The notes beneath the pieces are model-generated. The model did no database searches and was not told the origin of the DNA. It saw only the letters and a program-made list of their open reading frames with translations. Of a stretch of DNA of 64,000 bases, positions 35,201 through 44,800 are shown in pieces (positions within the stretch are counted from its first letter, which is position 1; the number at the start of each line of letters is the position of its first letter). This stretch comes from Symsagittifera roscoffensis (lineage: Eukaryota > Xenacoelomorpha > Acoela > Convolutidae). Location of the stretch: the NCBI RefSeq assembly GCF_963678635.1, contig NC_087068.1, forward strand, positions 32,692,189 to 32,756,188. The letters are read 5' to 3'. A program made the position numbers and the translations under genes.

Positions 35201-38200
35201 AAAACTTAACAAAATTACAAATACAACACAACCGTAACGCAATAAATTTTGAATACACTCGTTGGAAAATGATGCACTCTAAGGACGAATATGAAAATAC
35301 AGTGTTAAAAAAGCTCATTGAACTTGACTATGAACAATTATTCGACTCCAAAAAAAGCAGCTTATACAACACAATAATACAACACAATAAATTTTGAATA
35401 CACTCGTTGGAAAATGATGCACTCTAAGGACGAATATGAAAATACAGTGTTAAAAAAGCTCATTGAACTTGACTATGAACAATTATTCGACTCCAAAAAA
35501 AGCAGCTTGACGTTTTATTAACAAACAACCCTGGAGTGATACTCAACTGGCACACGGACCAAACAGCAACAAACGCATACAGCATTGACAAAGTTTCATG
35601 CTCAGATCATTATGCTTACTCTGCAACAATTAACATGGAAGCCAGTATCAAAGAAATAAACAAAGGTGAAAGTCTGGCATTTAACAGAGCCGATTGGACG
35701 ACAATAAATCAAGAAATAAAAGACAAACCTTTCATACCGTATTGTTACAGTAATGTAAATGAGCTGCGTCAGTGGTATGCATGGTTATGGGACAAAATAA
35801 AGAACAATTTACCCAAGGTTACATCACACAGATCAACTCTCCCCCCGTGGGTGACACCAAGTACGTCTCACATGCTAAAAAGAGTACAAACATTAAAACG
35901 GCGTATTGATCGGCAAAACAAACCTACTTTAAACAAACCTACTTTAAGCCTTATCCTAAAACACAAAAAAACTGGAAAAAGTCTTCAAATAGCATTGACT
36001 GAAGATCAAGCAATTTACGAAGAAACAGTAACAAGCAGTAGACGATTCAGTGACCTACAAAAATACTTGAACAAATTAAGTAGTTCCAGGCAATATCCCC
36101 AAAAAATGTTTTACAAGGAAAAATCCACTAGAGATGTCACCCAAAAAGCTACATTTTTAAACGAATTCTTCATCAGTGTATATCAAAAGGAATCAAATCC
36201 TAACCTTCTCGCACGAAATACAAACTGTTCTCCTACAGAAGAATTCTGTACACAAATACACATTGAAGAAACCAAAATCTAATTCATTCTCAAAAATCTT
36301 TTAAAAAATAAAGCATCAGGCTTTGATGGTATAGGCAATATAATCCTAAAAAATCTTTCTGAAACTCTGTCAAAATTGCTCTATCTTCTCTTCCGCACAT
36401 TCATTAACAAGTGGCTCTTCCCGACCTACTGGAAAACAAGTCAAGTGGCCCCAATTTTTAAAGAAAAGATCAAGGCGTCAGTTGAGTGCTACCGCCCAAT
36501 TAGCCTTTTATGCTCCGCCTCGAAGGTCTTCGAAAAAATTATCTTTGATAATATAATATATACCCCAAAGTTCAACCTTTCTTGGAAAACGCACAATACG
36601 GCTTCCGGCAAAAAAGGTCAGCAGTACTTCAAATGCTACAATTTTTGAGCAAAGTATATGAACTCTACGATGACAAAAATGTTCAAACACTATCAGTCCT
36701 TTATCTAGATTTTTCTAAAGCCTTTGATAAAGTTCCTCATAGTATCCTAATCGCTAAACTGCGGAACATCTAGGCATTCAAATACAAGACATAATACAAG
36801 ACTATCTAACAGATAGAATGCAATTTGTGAAAATCAATAAAAGTTCTTGGCCCTCTACTTTTTATCATATTCATTAACGACTTTCCCAAATGCATTGAGA
36901 ATTCGGATTGTTTTGGCTATTGTGACGATATGAAGATCTTGTCTATTGAAGAAATTCATCTGCAAAAAGACACGACAAATGTTGAAAAATGATGCAAAGA
37001 AAAAAAAATGCCGCTGAATGAAGATAAATGTAATCTGTTAAACCTCAAAGGGAAAATGGAAGTTACACTATTTAATACAAATGTTGATACCGCAAACACC
37101 CAAAAAGACTTAGGTATTTTAATGTAGGACAACCTTTCGTGGTCAGTAAATGCTGAAAATCGCATATCAAAAGCAATGGGAGCTTTTTACAAAATCAAAC
37201 GGAATATCTCGAAAAAAAACATCATTAAAGTCAAAATTAAACTTATACTGTGGATACATTGTACCAATCATAAGCTATGCATCGCATACATGGTATCCGA
37301 ACATAGCTGAATTAAGACAACTAGAAAGAGTACAAAAACGAGCGACTTCTTGGATTGCAAATAACTTCAAAATGAGTTATACTGAAAGACTGAAATTTTT
37401 AAAGCTCCTTCCACTCTCAATGTACTTTGAATTACACGACATATAGTACTTAGTTTCACTACTAAAAAATAAACATGACATTGATTTGAATACAATTATT
37501 CATAAAAACGAATCACGAACGAGACAAGCAACACGTGGTGAGATTGCTGTTCATGCAACAAGATTGAAAAAGTCAAATGAAAATTATTATATACGTTCTA
37601 ATACGCTATACAAATACTTTAGCCAAATTGTGGACTTCGAAAATCAAGATTATGACAGCCTGAAAATATCTATAACAAACACGTATTGGAAATTCTTCAA
37701 CAGAAATTTTGCAGAAAACCACTTGTGTATGTGGAGAATTCTTTGCTGGTGTGGAAACTGCAAGCAACCGGGAAAAATTATGAACTTATAAACGAGGGTT
37801 CAAAACCCATGGAGAAATCCTAAAGCCTACCCTACTACTACTACTACTATATAAAATTATTGGAAAATGTTCAACGAAGAGCAACTCGAATGGTTACTGA
37901 TTTGAGGGAATTGAACTATTGAGAAAGACTGTGAAAGCTAGACCTACCGTCCCTTAAACACCGTAGAAGACGTGGAACAATGATTGAAATGTTCAAAATT
38001 GGTTATAACCGTTACGATCCACAAGCGACAAAAAGTTTATTTGAATTAAAAAACAGAAACATAACGATAAATGACGAGAAAGTTGCGATGAAAAAAACCA
38101 ATCTCGGAGAAAGGAAACATTTTTTCACTATCAGAGCTGCAACAGACTCGAAATACCTGCCAAGAGAAGTAGTGAATTCCAACGCATTCAAAACCACCAA

Positions 38201-39363
38201 CGCATGCAAAAACAACCTTGGCAGTTATTGAAAGAAAAACGGATTATATATATACGAGACGAGCTGAATGAAAAGAAATATACAATGAACTGATCAAGAG
38301 ACGCGGCATCGTCGCCTAACTATCAGAATTTAACTAAAGTAAACCTATACTTACGTTGTTGGCTGATTGATACTCGCACACCAAATACATAAAAATCTGT
38401 TTCGTATTCCAGTCAAACAGGTTGCTAAGGTTACCATCGATGGAGAATTTGATTGTAGCTAAGTCGCTCTCCTGCCTAGACGTGGTAAAGTCCATTGCAC
38501 TTCTCCTATCAAAAATCAAGTATTGAAGCAATTCTGACGTCAGACCCCAAATATTCCCAGGGATTAATGAAAAGAAAAATACCGAAAATATTAAAAGCCC
38601 CTTTGTCAACGGAGGCGGAGCAATAAGCAGAATGGTCCAAGAGCAGAAAAACAAAAAAAATATTGACTTATATTGGTTTATACGGGCTAATTGATAAAAA
38701 ACAATTATTAGAATCGTCAATAACTACCAAGAAAACGAATAAATTATGCATGAATTGACTAATTTCATTAAGTTTTCTATTACATTTTTAGAAAAAAGTT
38801 CTTGATTAAATTACTCAAATTAGCATAAAATGTTAATTGCTTTGGTATTATTGACGTTTCTGATAATAATTTACAGAACAGCTAAAAAAGCTGATATTTT
38901 TCTGTTTTTCTGCTCTGGGACCCATTCTGCTCTTAGATCATTCTGTTGTAATGGCCACGACCGAGAGTGTCAATCGTTTGGAATAAGCTTCCATATCTAG
39001 AAAATTCCAAGGATTTTGACTGGAATACGTGATGAAGGGACTCCTGACTGTAACCTCGGTTACTATGATACTTCTGACCTTCTGATTACAACTTATTTAA
39101 AAAAAAACTTAAAGCTTCAAATGAAAATGGAAGGATGGAAACTGGGCATGTAATGTCTTTGAATTCAATGTACTCTTGCATTTATAAACCAATAATAAAA
39201 TGACACAAATGTGCTCTTACAGCGTTATGTTATGCTTCTTAATTGGGACGCCTATATTGTAATTTTTGTAGAAGGTTGAAGCGAAGCATCCAAACGCAAC
39301 AGCGCCCATTACGCTCAAGAAAAAGGCGAAGAGTGCATTCAATCTCGAAGAGAAACTATGCAT
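29051..39363 (-). CDS. SPCS3: Signal peptidase complex subunit 3 (SPC22/23), 4 exons, 190 aa, intact
   Basis: Non-catalytic single-pass subunit of the ER signal peptidase complex, needed for signal-peptide cleavage. Exons 39363-39221, 38505-38355, 29959-29838 and 29207-29051 chain in phase to 190 codons plus TAG; the human protein has about 180. The N terminus has the family pattern (MHSFSSRLNALFAFFLSVMG) with one membrane segment at about residues 8-30. The lumenal part has FDWNTKQIFMYL, LNQVVLWDRIM, KYYFFDDG and LRWNVIPNSGYMPF. Introns 1 and 2 are GT-AG and the last is GC-AG. Intron 2 (29960-38354) is enlarged by retroelements. A giant LTR element ends about 690 bases upstream of the ATG on the same strand. 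Confidence 0.96.
29838..29959 (-). CDS. SPCS3: SPCS3 exon 3, followed by a GC donor
   Basis: Starts QLNQVVLWDRIMLRED (phase 0) and ends DDGANL plus two bases. The donor context is CAG then GCAAGC, with no usable GT nearby that keeps the frame, so the splice is GC-AG. Confidence 0.94.
29960..32029. other. First part of SPCS3 intron 2, no gene assigned
   Basis: AT-rich with a less AT-rich island at about 30640-31080 on which short coding-like stretches can be read on the plus strand with stops. It may be an old retroelement but no motif was recognised. Confidence 0.35.
32030..32990 (+). pseudogene. LINE ORF2 fragment A (CR1/L2/Jockey-like RT), broken
   Basis: Frame-shifting translation gives an RT N-terminal linker (FWNYVRQKTV and later LVKADGTLATNETGNIELLS) and a GISQGSVLGPVLF block, a hallmark of non-LTR reverse transcriptases, near 32730. 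There are many stops. The C-terminal part is missing here; fragment 37851-38240 could be its 3' end, displaced by later insertions. Confidence 0.65.
33088..33800 (+). pseudogene. Penelope-like element 3' part with GIY-YIG endonuclease domain
   Basis: Two overlapping frames (33088-33594 and 33423-33686) together contain the Penelope signature: a VLQYRGSISDKL block followed by VVYKMQCTGC, CYVGQT and LKTRLAEH. These are the Cys pair and the GIY-YIG-like core of the C-terminal endonuclease. A frameshift near 33430 and a stop show decay. No RT domain remains upstream, so the copy is 5'-truncated. It lies in SPCS3 intron 2, antisense to the gene. Confidence 0.8.
33814..33846 (+). other. Hairpin in Penelope 3' region
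   Basis: CTTTCG ... CGAAAG encloses an inner GTGAG ... CTCAC stem. It lies between the GIY-YIG frame and the hammerhead motif. Confidence 0.5.
33925..33965 (+). ncRNA. Hammerhead ribozyme motif of a Penelope-like element
   Basis: Contains the conserved core CTGATGA (33931-33937). A stem-loop GAGTT-AGT-AACTC (39-51 of the same line) then GAAA (33952-33955) and a short ACGTTTCTAA stem III/cleavage segment follow. Order and spacing match the minimal hammerheads known in Penelope terminal repeats. Self-cleavage is inferred, not shown. Confidence 0.65.
33970..37850 (+). pseudogene. LINE B (CR1/L2/Jockey-like), nearly full length but broken, with CTA tail
   Basis: ORF1 (33973-34785, one internal stop) has a Cys/His-rich PHD-like finger (CIACG ... 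CNCC), a coiled coil and a nucleic-acid-binding-like part. ORF2 shows an AP-endonuclease (LCLTETWL near 34905, SDHYA near 35605) and RT blocks (YRPISLL near 36490, LYLDFSKAFDKVPHSIL near 36700). A C-terminal segment ASHTWYPNIAEL, then VQKRATSW, lies near 37280-37350, followed by a Cys-rich end. Several stops and frameshifts plus an internal 145-bp duplication. It ends in a CTA microsatellite (37834-37850), typical of LINE 3' ends. Confidence 0.8.
35241..35507 (+). repeat. 145-bp tandem duplication inside LINE B
   Basis: The segment 35241-35362, starting AATAAATTTTGAATACACTCG, is repeated at 35386-35507 almost without change (offset 145). It breaks the endonuclease frame. Confidence 0.9.
37851..38240 (+). 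pseudogene. LINE 3' fragment (C-terminal ORF2)
   Basis: Starts with an ENVQRRATRMV ... L ... SLKHRRRRGTMIEMFKI pattern, typical of the C-terminal end of CR1/Jockey-like ORF2, then DSKYLPREVVNSNAFK. It has a stop and is truncated upstream. It may be the displaced 3' end of the LINE at 32030-32990. Confidence 0.65.
38355..38505 (-). CDS. SPCS3: SPCS3 exon 2
   Basis: The first base completes a Leu codon. It encodes RSAMDFTTSRQESDLATIKF, then SNLFDWNTKQIFMYLVCEYQ, ending phase 0 at a GTAAGT donor. Confidence 0.96.
39221..39363 (-). CDS. SPCS3: SPCS3 exon 1 with start codon and membrane segment
   Basis: ATG at 39363-39361. 47 codons plus two bases, ending at a GTAAGA donor. It encodes the N-terminal membrane anchor. 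An in-frame upstream extension is not needed, since the start aligns with the known family N terminus. Confidence 0.95.
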
Positions 39364-39454
39364 TGCTAAACTGAAAACAAAACAAAACTAGAAACTTTGT
39401 GGTGTCTGAGAGATATTCAAACGTAAGTTCATTCTGGAAAGAAAACATTATTTC

Positions 39455-40051
39455 TAATAATAATAATCATCATAATAATAATAATAATAAAAATATGAAT
39501 TTAGCGTACGCAAGGGGTTTCCCCCACAGTTTCAGTTAAGTAAGTTAGACATATTTCTGCAGTTGTTTCGGGTACAGTCGCACAGAATTTTCCAGCTATA
39601 GGGGTTGGAGTCATCGAATCTTTTCTCGAAATGCTCCCACATCCATTGCAGCAACCGTCCTTTGAGTCCTATCGTGTTGGTAAAGTCCACTTTTTGAGGA
39701 ACCAAATTAGCCAGCCTCTTTTCATGAAACCAGAAATTTTTTTCACAAACAAATTTTGCAGGGCGTGTACATTCACATAAACGAGATTTTGTATTAGCTA
39801 GGTCATTTTTTGGCGGAAAACGGTCAGAAAAATTGAAGTCGTAGTGATTATTGAGGATTTTAGATAGTAGAAGTAAATTATTGAGCTGAATGTACATGGG
39901 TAAAGGCAGTATTCCTAGACGCTGAAGCGACGTTTCGTAATTAGGATCTGTTGCAATCCATTTGCGTGCATTGGGTTGAACACCTTCTAAGAGTTTCATT
40001 TCTTCGACGTTCAATTGATAGCAAATTTAATTATATATTTCGAAATTCAAT
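39455..40051 (-). pseudogene. LINE C 3' fragment with AAT/ATT microsatellite tail, cut by the giant LTR element
   Basis: The frame 40014-39532 encodes an ORF2 C terminus (EEMKLLEGVQ ... ILPLPMYIQLNNLLLL ... WKILCDC) with a terminal Cys motif, like the end of LINE B but on the other strand. Its tail is an AAT/ATC-rich microsatellite at 39458-39492. Coding similarity stops close to 40051, where the giant element's LTR begins; the rest may lie beyond the window. Confidence 0.7.
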
Positions 40052-41387
40052 TGTAACATTCGCCCGGAAGATACATATCGACGGATAACAAAACTAAGTC
40101 TTAAGACGACTGGCTAGCGTCTAAACAGAGCTTTGCATGTTTTTCACCGTCTCTACCAAGCCAGTACTTTTCGGTGGTCTTTCTTACACCGGGTCGACAA
40201 AAACGTCACTGCTCTCCGGCTTCGACCAGAACGCTCAAATTAACTGAATTACATGCAAAATTAGTGAGCTCATGGCTGGGTCTCAGTATCCCCAGACCAC
40301 GAGGTCACTCCTAAAAACAGGGCTACTACTTATTATATTACTATTGTTTTTGTTCAGTAGATAAAAACCATCATCTCCATCGAAGATGGATCAACCCTTT
40401 CCCCCACTCCTAGCTTCTCATCCTTATCAAAATGAATCAAGTTGTTAATTAAATTCAATTCAGGACATGACAAGAAGCTAAAAGTTTATATAAAAGGCTA
40501 AAAGTTCCAGTCCCGAAACCCTTCCGGATTCTTGAATCCAGTGAATCAAGCTCCTCAAGTTCAATTTCACGCCAATCCGGAAGGCCGGTTCTCACCCTTC
40601 ACCGTTGTTGGCAACGGCCTTGCAACTATTGTAGCAGCACAATAGTTGCAACTTGGAACGTTCTCTGCTATTGTAGTTCGTTGTCGTTTTTCTTTAATCT
40701 CGATTTTCGTTCTGTTCGCAATCACAGATAAAGTTGTTCTGTTTTTCTTAGTTCTTTTTCTAAAATGGCAGTTTCTGACGTTTCTCAGAAATGTTACGTC
40801 ATCTCTTCGAAAATTTAAAATTTTAAAATACGGGAATATCCTGACCTTCACCGTTCTGCCAATCATCCGAATAACGTCGTTAATCCTTCGAAATCATCAA
40901 CTCGGAAGGCTTACTGCTAAAAATTCGAAGTCTGCATAAATTGCATTTTGGCCATTCTGGTCGAATGTCACATACTCCCCGGACAGTCCGGTCAATGTCC
41001 CTATTGAATCGCACAATGTTCGTAAAATGGTTACAGTGTCATCGAACAGAATTTACAAAATGCACGAAATTACCCTTATCTACGTCACATCGACTCACTG
41101 CAGAATATAAATGGCATCATACTACATCACTATAGCCTTCAAATTCTTTCATTAATCTGCACACTGAGGATATAACCTAAGATAAAACATATTTTCTGAC
41201 TTCCAATGTCAATGTCCCGATTAAAACTTTTTCTCTTAGATTCAAAAGGTGTTGGCTTGCAGGACAGTCCTGCCAACCAACAAGCTAAAATTATCCTACT
41301 ATGCTTCTTCCCTTCGGAAATCTTGCTTATTTATTGTCCTGAATATTAAAACTAAGAAACTTTGTGGTTAGAAAGAACAATGTAACA
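40052..41387 (-). repeat. 3' LTR of the giant element, 1336 bp
   Basis: On the minus strand it starts TGTTACATTG next to the polypurine tract and ends GAATGTTACA, so the termini are TG...CA with a 7-base inverted repeat. The first 323 bases on the plus strand match 63678-64000 with 2 differences. No TATA box was assigned. Confidence 0.93.
40621..40650. other. Perfect 12-bp hairpin inside the LTR
   Basis: TGCAACTATTGT, a 6-base AGCAGC loop, then ACAATAGTTGCA. It could form in the LTR RNA (R or U3/U5 region). Role unknown. Confidence 0.8.
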
Positions 41388-41400
41388 ACCTCCCTCTTCA
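41388..41400 (-). other. Polypurine tract next to the 3' LTR
   Basis: On the minus strand it reads GAAGAGGGAGGT, directly before the LTR's TGTTACA. This is the expected position of the plus-strand primer and supports the LTR boundary. Confidence 0.85.
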
Positions 41401-41867
41401 AGAGATTACTCAAGTCTTTCATGTCACCACAAAGTGATCAGTCTTCCTAAGTGATTAAAAACAATCATGCAGGCTGAAATATTTAAATATACTCTCCTCT
41501 TAAGCCTTTCTAAATAAATAATAAGTGAGTGTCTCTAAAGCCACTTCAACTAAAACCAAAATGCAAATTTATAAATGCAACAATTTCAAAACTCAACAAA
41601 ATGTTTCAGTTTTCAATTACAACTTGGTTGCTTGGTTTCTCACTTGAGTTTTTCACACACATAAAACAATTCTGAGTTTTGACTTTTCTTCATCATTCCT
41701 TTGTTCTCCTCTTTTTTCGTCGTTTAGAAGTTCTAAAACTTCTAAATTCTTCTAATTTTCTTTCTTGCCGCCTCTTGTTTTCTCGACCATTCGTCAATGC
41801 TCTATTTCCTCCTCCTGTGACACTGACTCCGCACTTTCGGTTTCCGTGTCTTGTAGCACGTCATTGA
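41401..41867 (-). other. 3' untranslated region of the giant element
   Basis: About 470 bases between the 2764-codon ORF and the PPT. Pyrimidine-rich on the plus strand with no coding motif seen. Confidence 0.5.
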
Positions 41868-44800
41868 CTATCCTGACGCTGTTGGAAGCCGTCCTCCAAC
41901 ACTTCTGCTCTTCCATTCTCTGTTTCTACAGAAGCTGTTGTGGAGACACAACGTCACGTTTCTCTCCAAATCTTCTTTCAGCATCTCTGCCTTCTCATTT
42001 CCACTACGCTCGCTCGTCCTGGAAATTCTTTTCACAGCGGTGGTCACTGCATTCCGATGGGTCACGAAAGCTCGCTTGAAAGCTCCTGCCCCAATGTCCA
42101 GCTGATATTCACTGTATACTCTGCCATGCTTCGACATGTGCTTTTTCGCATACTCGTACAACCATGCAGTCATGTTAGCTCTGAACCATGGCATCAATCG
42201 TTTTCTTGCCCATATCTTCTTCACTTCCATCGGAATGTTTAGAACTTTGCACATTGTCTCAAAAAGATCTAAATCTTTTAGACAATCTAATTTCCGTAAT
42301 TGTTCTCTCGTCGGTGCCTCCTGTCTATTATTTTCTCTCACATGAGCTTCCAGCCATCGTATCGCCATCATAACTCCCACTATCACTATTGTTATGGGCT
42401 GTGATGAATCTGGTAAACCCATGGAGAGCAGCTCTCCAGAGTCCCAGATCAACACCAAATTACTACGCTTGGGATACCACCAGGTCTGCAGCAAGCAGTG
42501 GCAAGGAAACTCGTCATGTGTCAACATGATGCTCCTCCAATTGCGTTTTCCTGAAGCTTCCAGCAATGGTTCCACTTCCATCATCACTCGGTGGATTTCA
42601 TCATTCTCGTCTACTGCATTGTAATCTGTGACAGTTGATCCTCTCTGTTTCTGTTTTTCAAAGTCACTGAAGTTCCCGCTCACATATCCCATGAACTTCT
42701 TTCCTAGTATTGACTCCAACTCCACTTTGGTTCTCTCTGGAACTGCTGAGAACATCTTACATAGTAACTCGTAAGACTTTTCAGACATTCTCGCCAATCT
42801 CACGCACTTTGGCACTGAGAAAGCTTGATCCACGATCGTTCTTGTACTCTTCACGTCCACGGCCACGAAATGTACAGGGTATCTGCTCTTGCACATTGGA
42901 GCCAACGTTGAACCCACCAAATATCGTGCTCCTGATGGTCTACAATAAGTTTCGCTGTGTCTGATGTTCATCTCTGTTTCGATTGCCTCCCTCCATTTTC
43001 CTATATACTTCTGCTCAGTCTGCAGAACTCCTGGGAATACTTCTACGCTGATGGCTGTGACCATCTCATGTTTCTGTTCTAGATTCAATAGTGACTCTAA
43101 AGAACCAAACATGCTGTAGAATCCTATAGCTGTCACTAGATTCACATCGGTTCCTCCATGGCAATCTGCTATCAGTTCCGTTTCCGTTCTTGCTTTCATC
43201 ACTACATTTCCAAACAATACTGTCAACTGCTTGTGTTGTTTCTCCAGGGTTTTCACACAGTCTAGACTTCCACAAACGTGACCCTCTAGTCCACAGACTT
43301 CCGCCAGACAGCTACCAGGTTTGACCCAGTCTTCTGGTCCCCAGCCAGGCAACTCCACTTTATCTTCTCCGTTGCTCTTAGAGGCTGTTATCATCACATT
43401 ATTTATGATGTTGAGGTCACGCAGGTTACAGTCCGCATTCAGTTCCCTCTGTATGTCTTGTGTCGCCCGTAATATTGAGTCAGCGTTGGGACTAGGACAC
43501 CATGATGGCTTCATCAATTCCCACACTGCCATCAAGCTCGTTCTCAGTAATTCATCTGAGAATCCCCACCCAAATTCCACTCTCTTGTCGGATTTTGGTA
43601 CTGAAGGTGCAGTCACCTCTTCTTCCAAGACCAATCCCAATTTGGCCTGTGGATTGTTAACGCTCTTAGTCGTCACAATTCTGGACGTCCAGAATCTTAG
43701 TAACACCGCCTGCTCATAATCAAAGAAGCAATCGCGTATGTCTTCACTCAGGAAAGGATTGTATGCTATCCCTATAATCCCGGACACATAGCTATATGAC
43801 TTCTTCTTGATCGGTCCACAGTATTCACTGGATTTCGGCAATGCTCCCATAGATTCTTTAGTGAGCCTCAACTCCTTGTTTGAGAATCTCCTGATCTCGT
43901 CTATCTTTTTCATGGGTTCCAATTCTTCAGGTTCTTTCATGTTCACCCTCATCGGTTTACTTTGCTGCATATCCAGCAATGCTAGTAAGAACATGGCTTT
44001 CGTTCGCTCATCGCCTTCCTTCAACATTTTAACACAAGTGCTTAATGCAGGTACTGAAATCTGCTCTATCAGGAATCGAATGAAACAGAGAGCGTCTCTC
44101 CGCTTTGCACACGCTACTGCTGCTCCCTCCTGGACTATCAGATCCCTCAGATTCGTCATAAGGAAAACTTTTTCCTCCTTTGATCTCTTCCTTTCTTCTG
44201 AATCATATTCTTCGCGATTCAGTACCATCATGCACCAGGCGAGCCTGAGTTGTAATTCTGTCCTTACGTAAGGTACTGCCACGAGAGCATGTATTCTTGG
44301 CGTAGTCCTCATTTCTTCTTCGAAATACCTCAATACTACTGCTTTCCATGGAAGGCTCACTAACTGCTCGATCGCTTCCGCCTCTACGTCAGACGACGCC
44401 AAAGTTCCATACGCCTTCTGCTTGAGGGTGGTGCCTTGCAACATCATTTCCAGATAACCCTCCATGGCTTTTTCATCTTCCATGGCCATTACATACCCTC
44501 TAGCCGAGTTCCGGTATTCCAACATCTCCATGTATCCACCGGTGGGTTCATCTATCGACACTGTCTCCGACACTGTTAGTCGGTTGTATTCCACTGGTGT
44601 CAGTTGTCCTGCAACACTTCCTTTTCCATGATTCATGGGAGATGGTTTGAAGTCCCTCATTTTACTCTCTCCACGTTGACTGAGTATTTCCATTTCTAAA
44701 GTTGCTCCAGTCAGAGTTCGGTCACTCCTTTTGGATTTATAACCGGTTGACTTTATCCCTGCCATGAGAATGGGTGGCACCATCGCTATATCAGTTAATA

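Noticed and set aside
40567-40866. 99-codon minus frame inside the LTR
   Set aside because: It lies wholly inside the LTR, has no motif, and LTRs rarely encode proteins.
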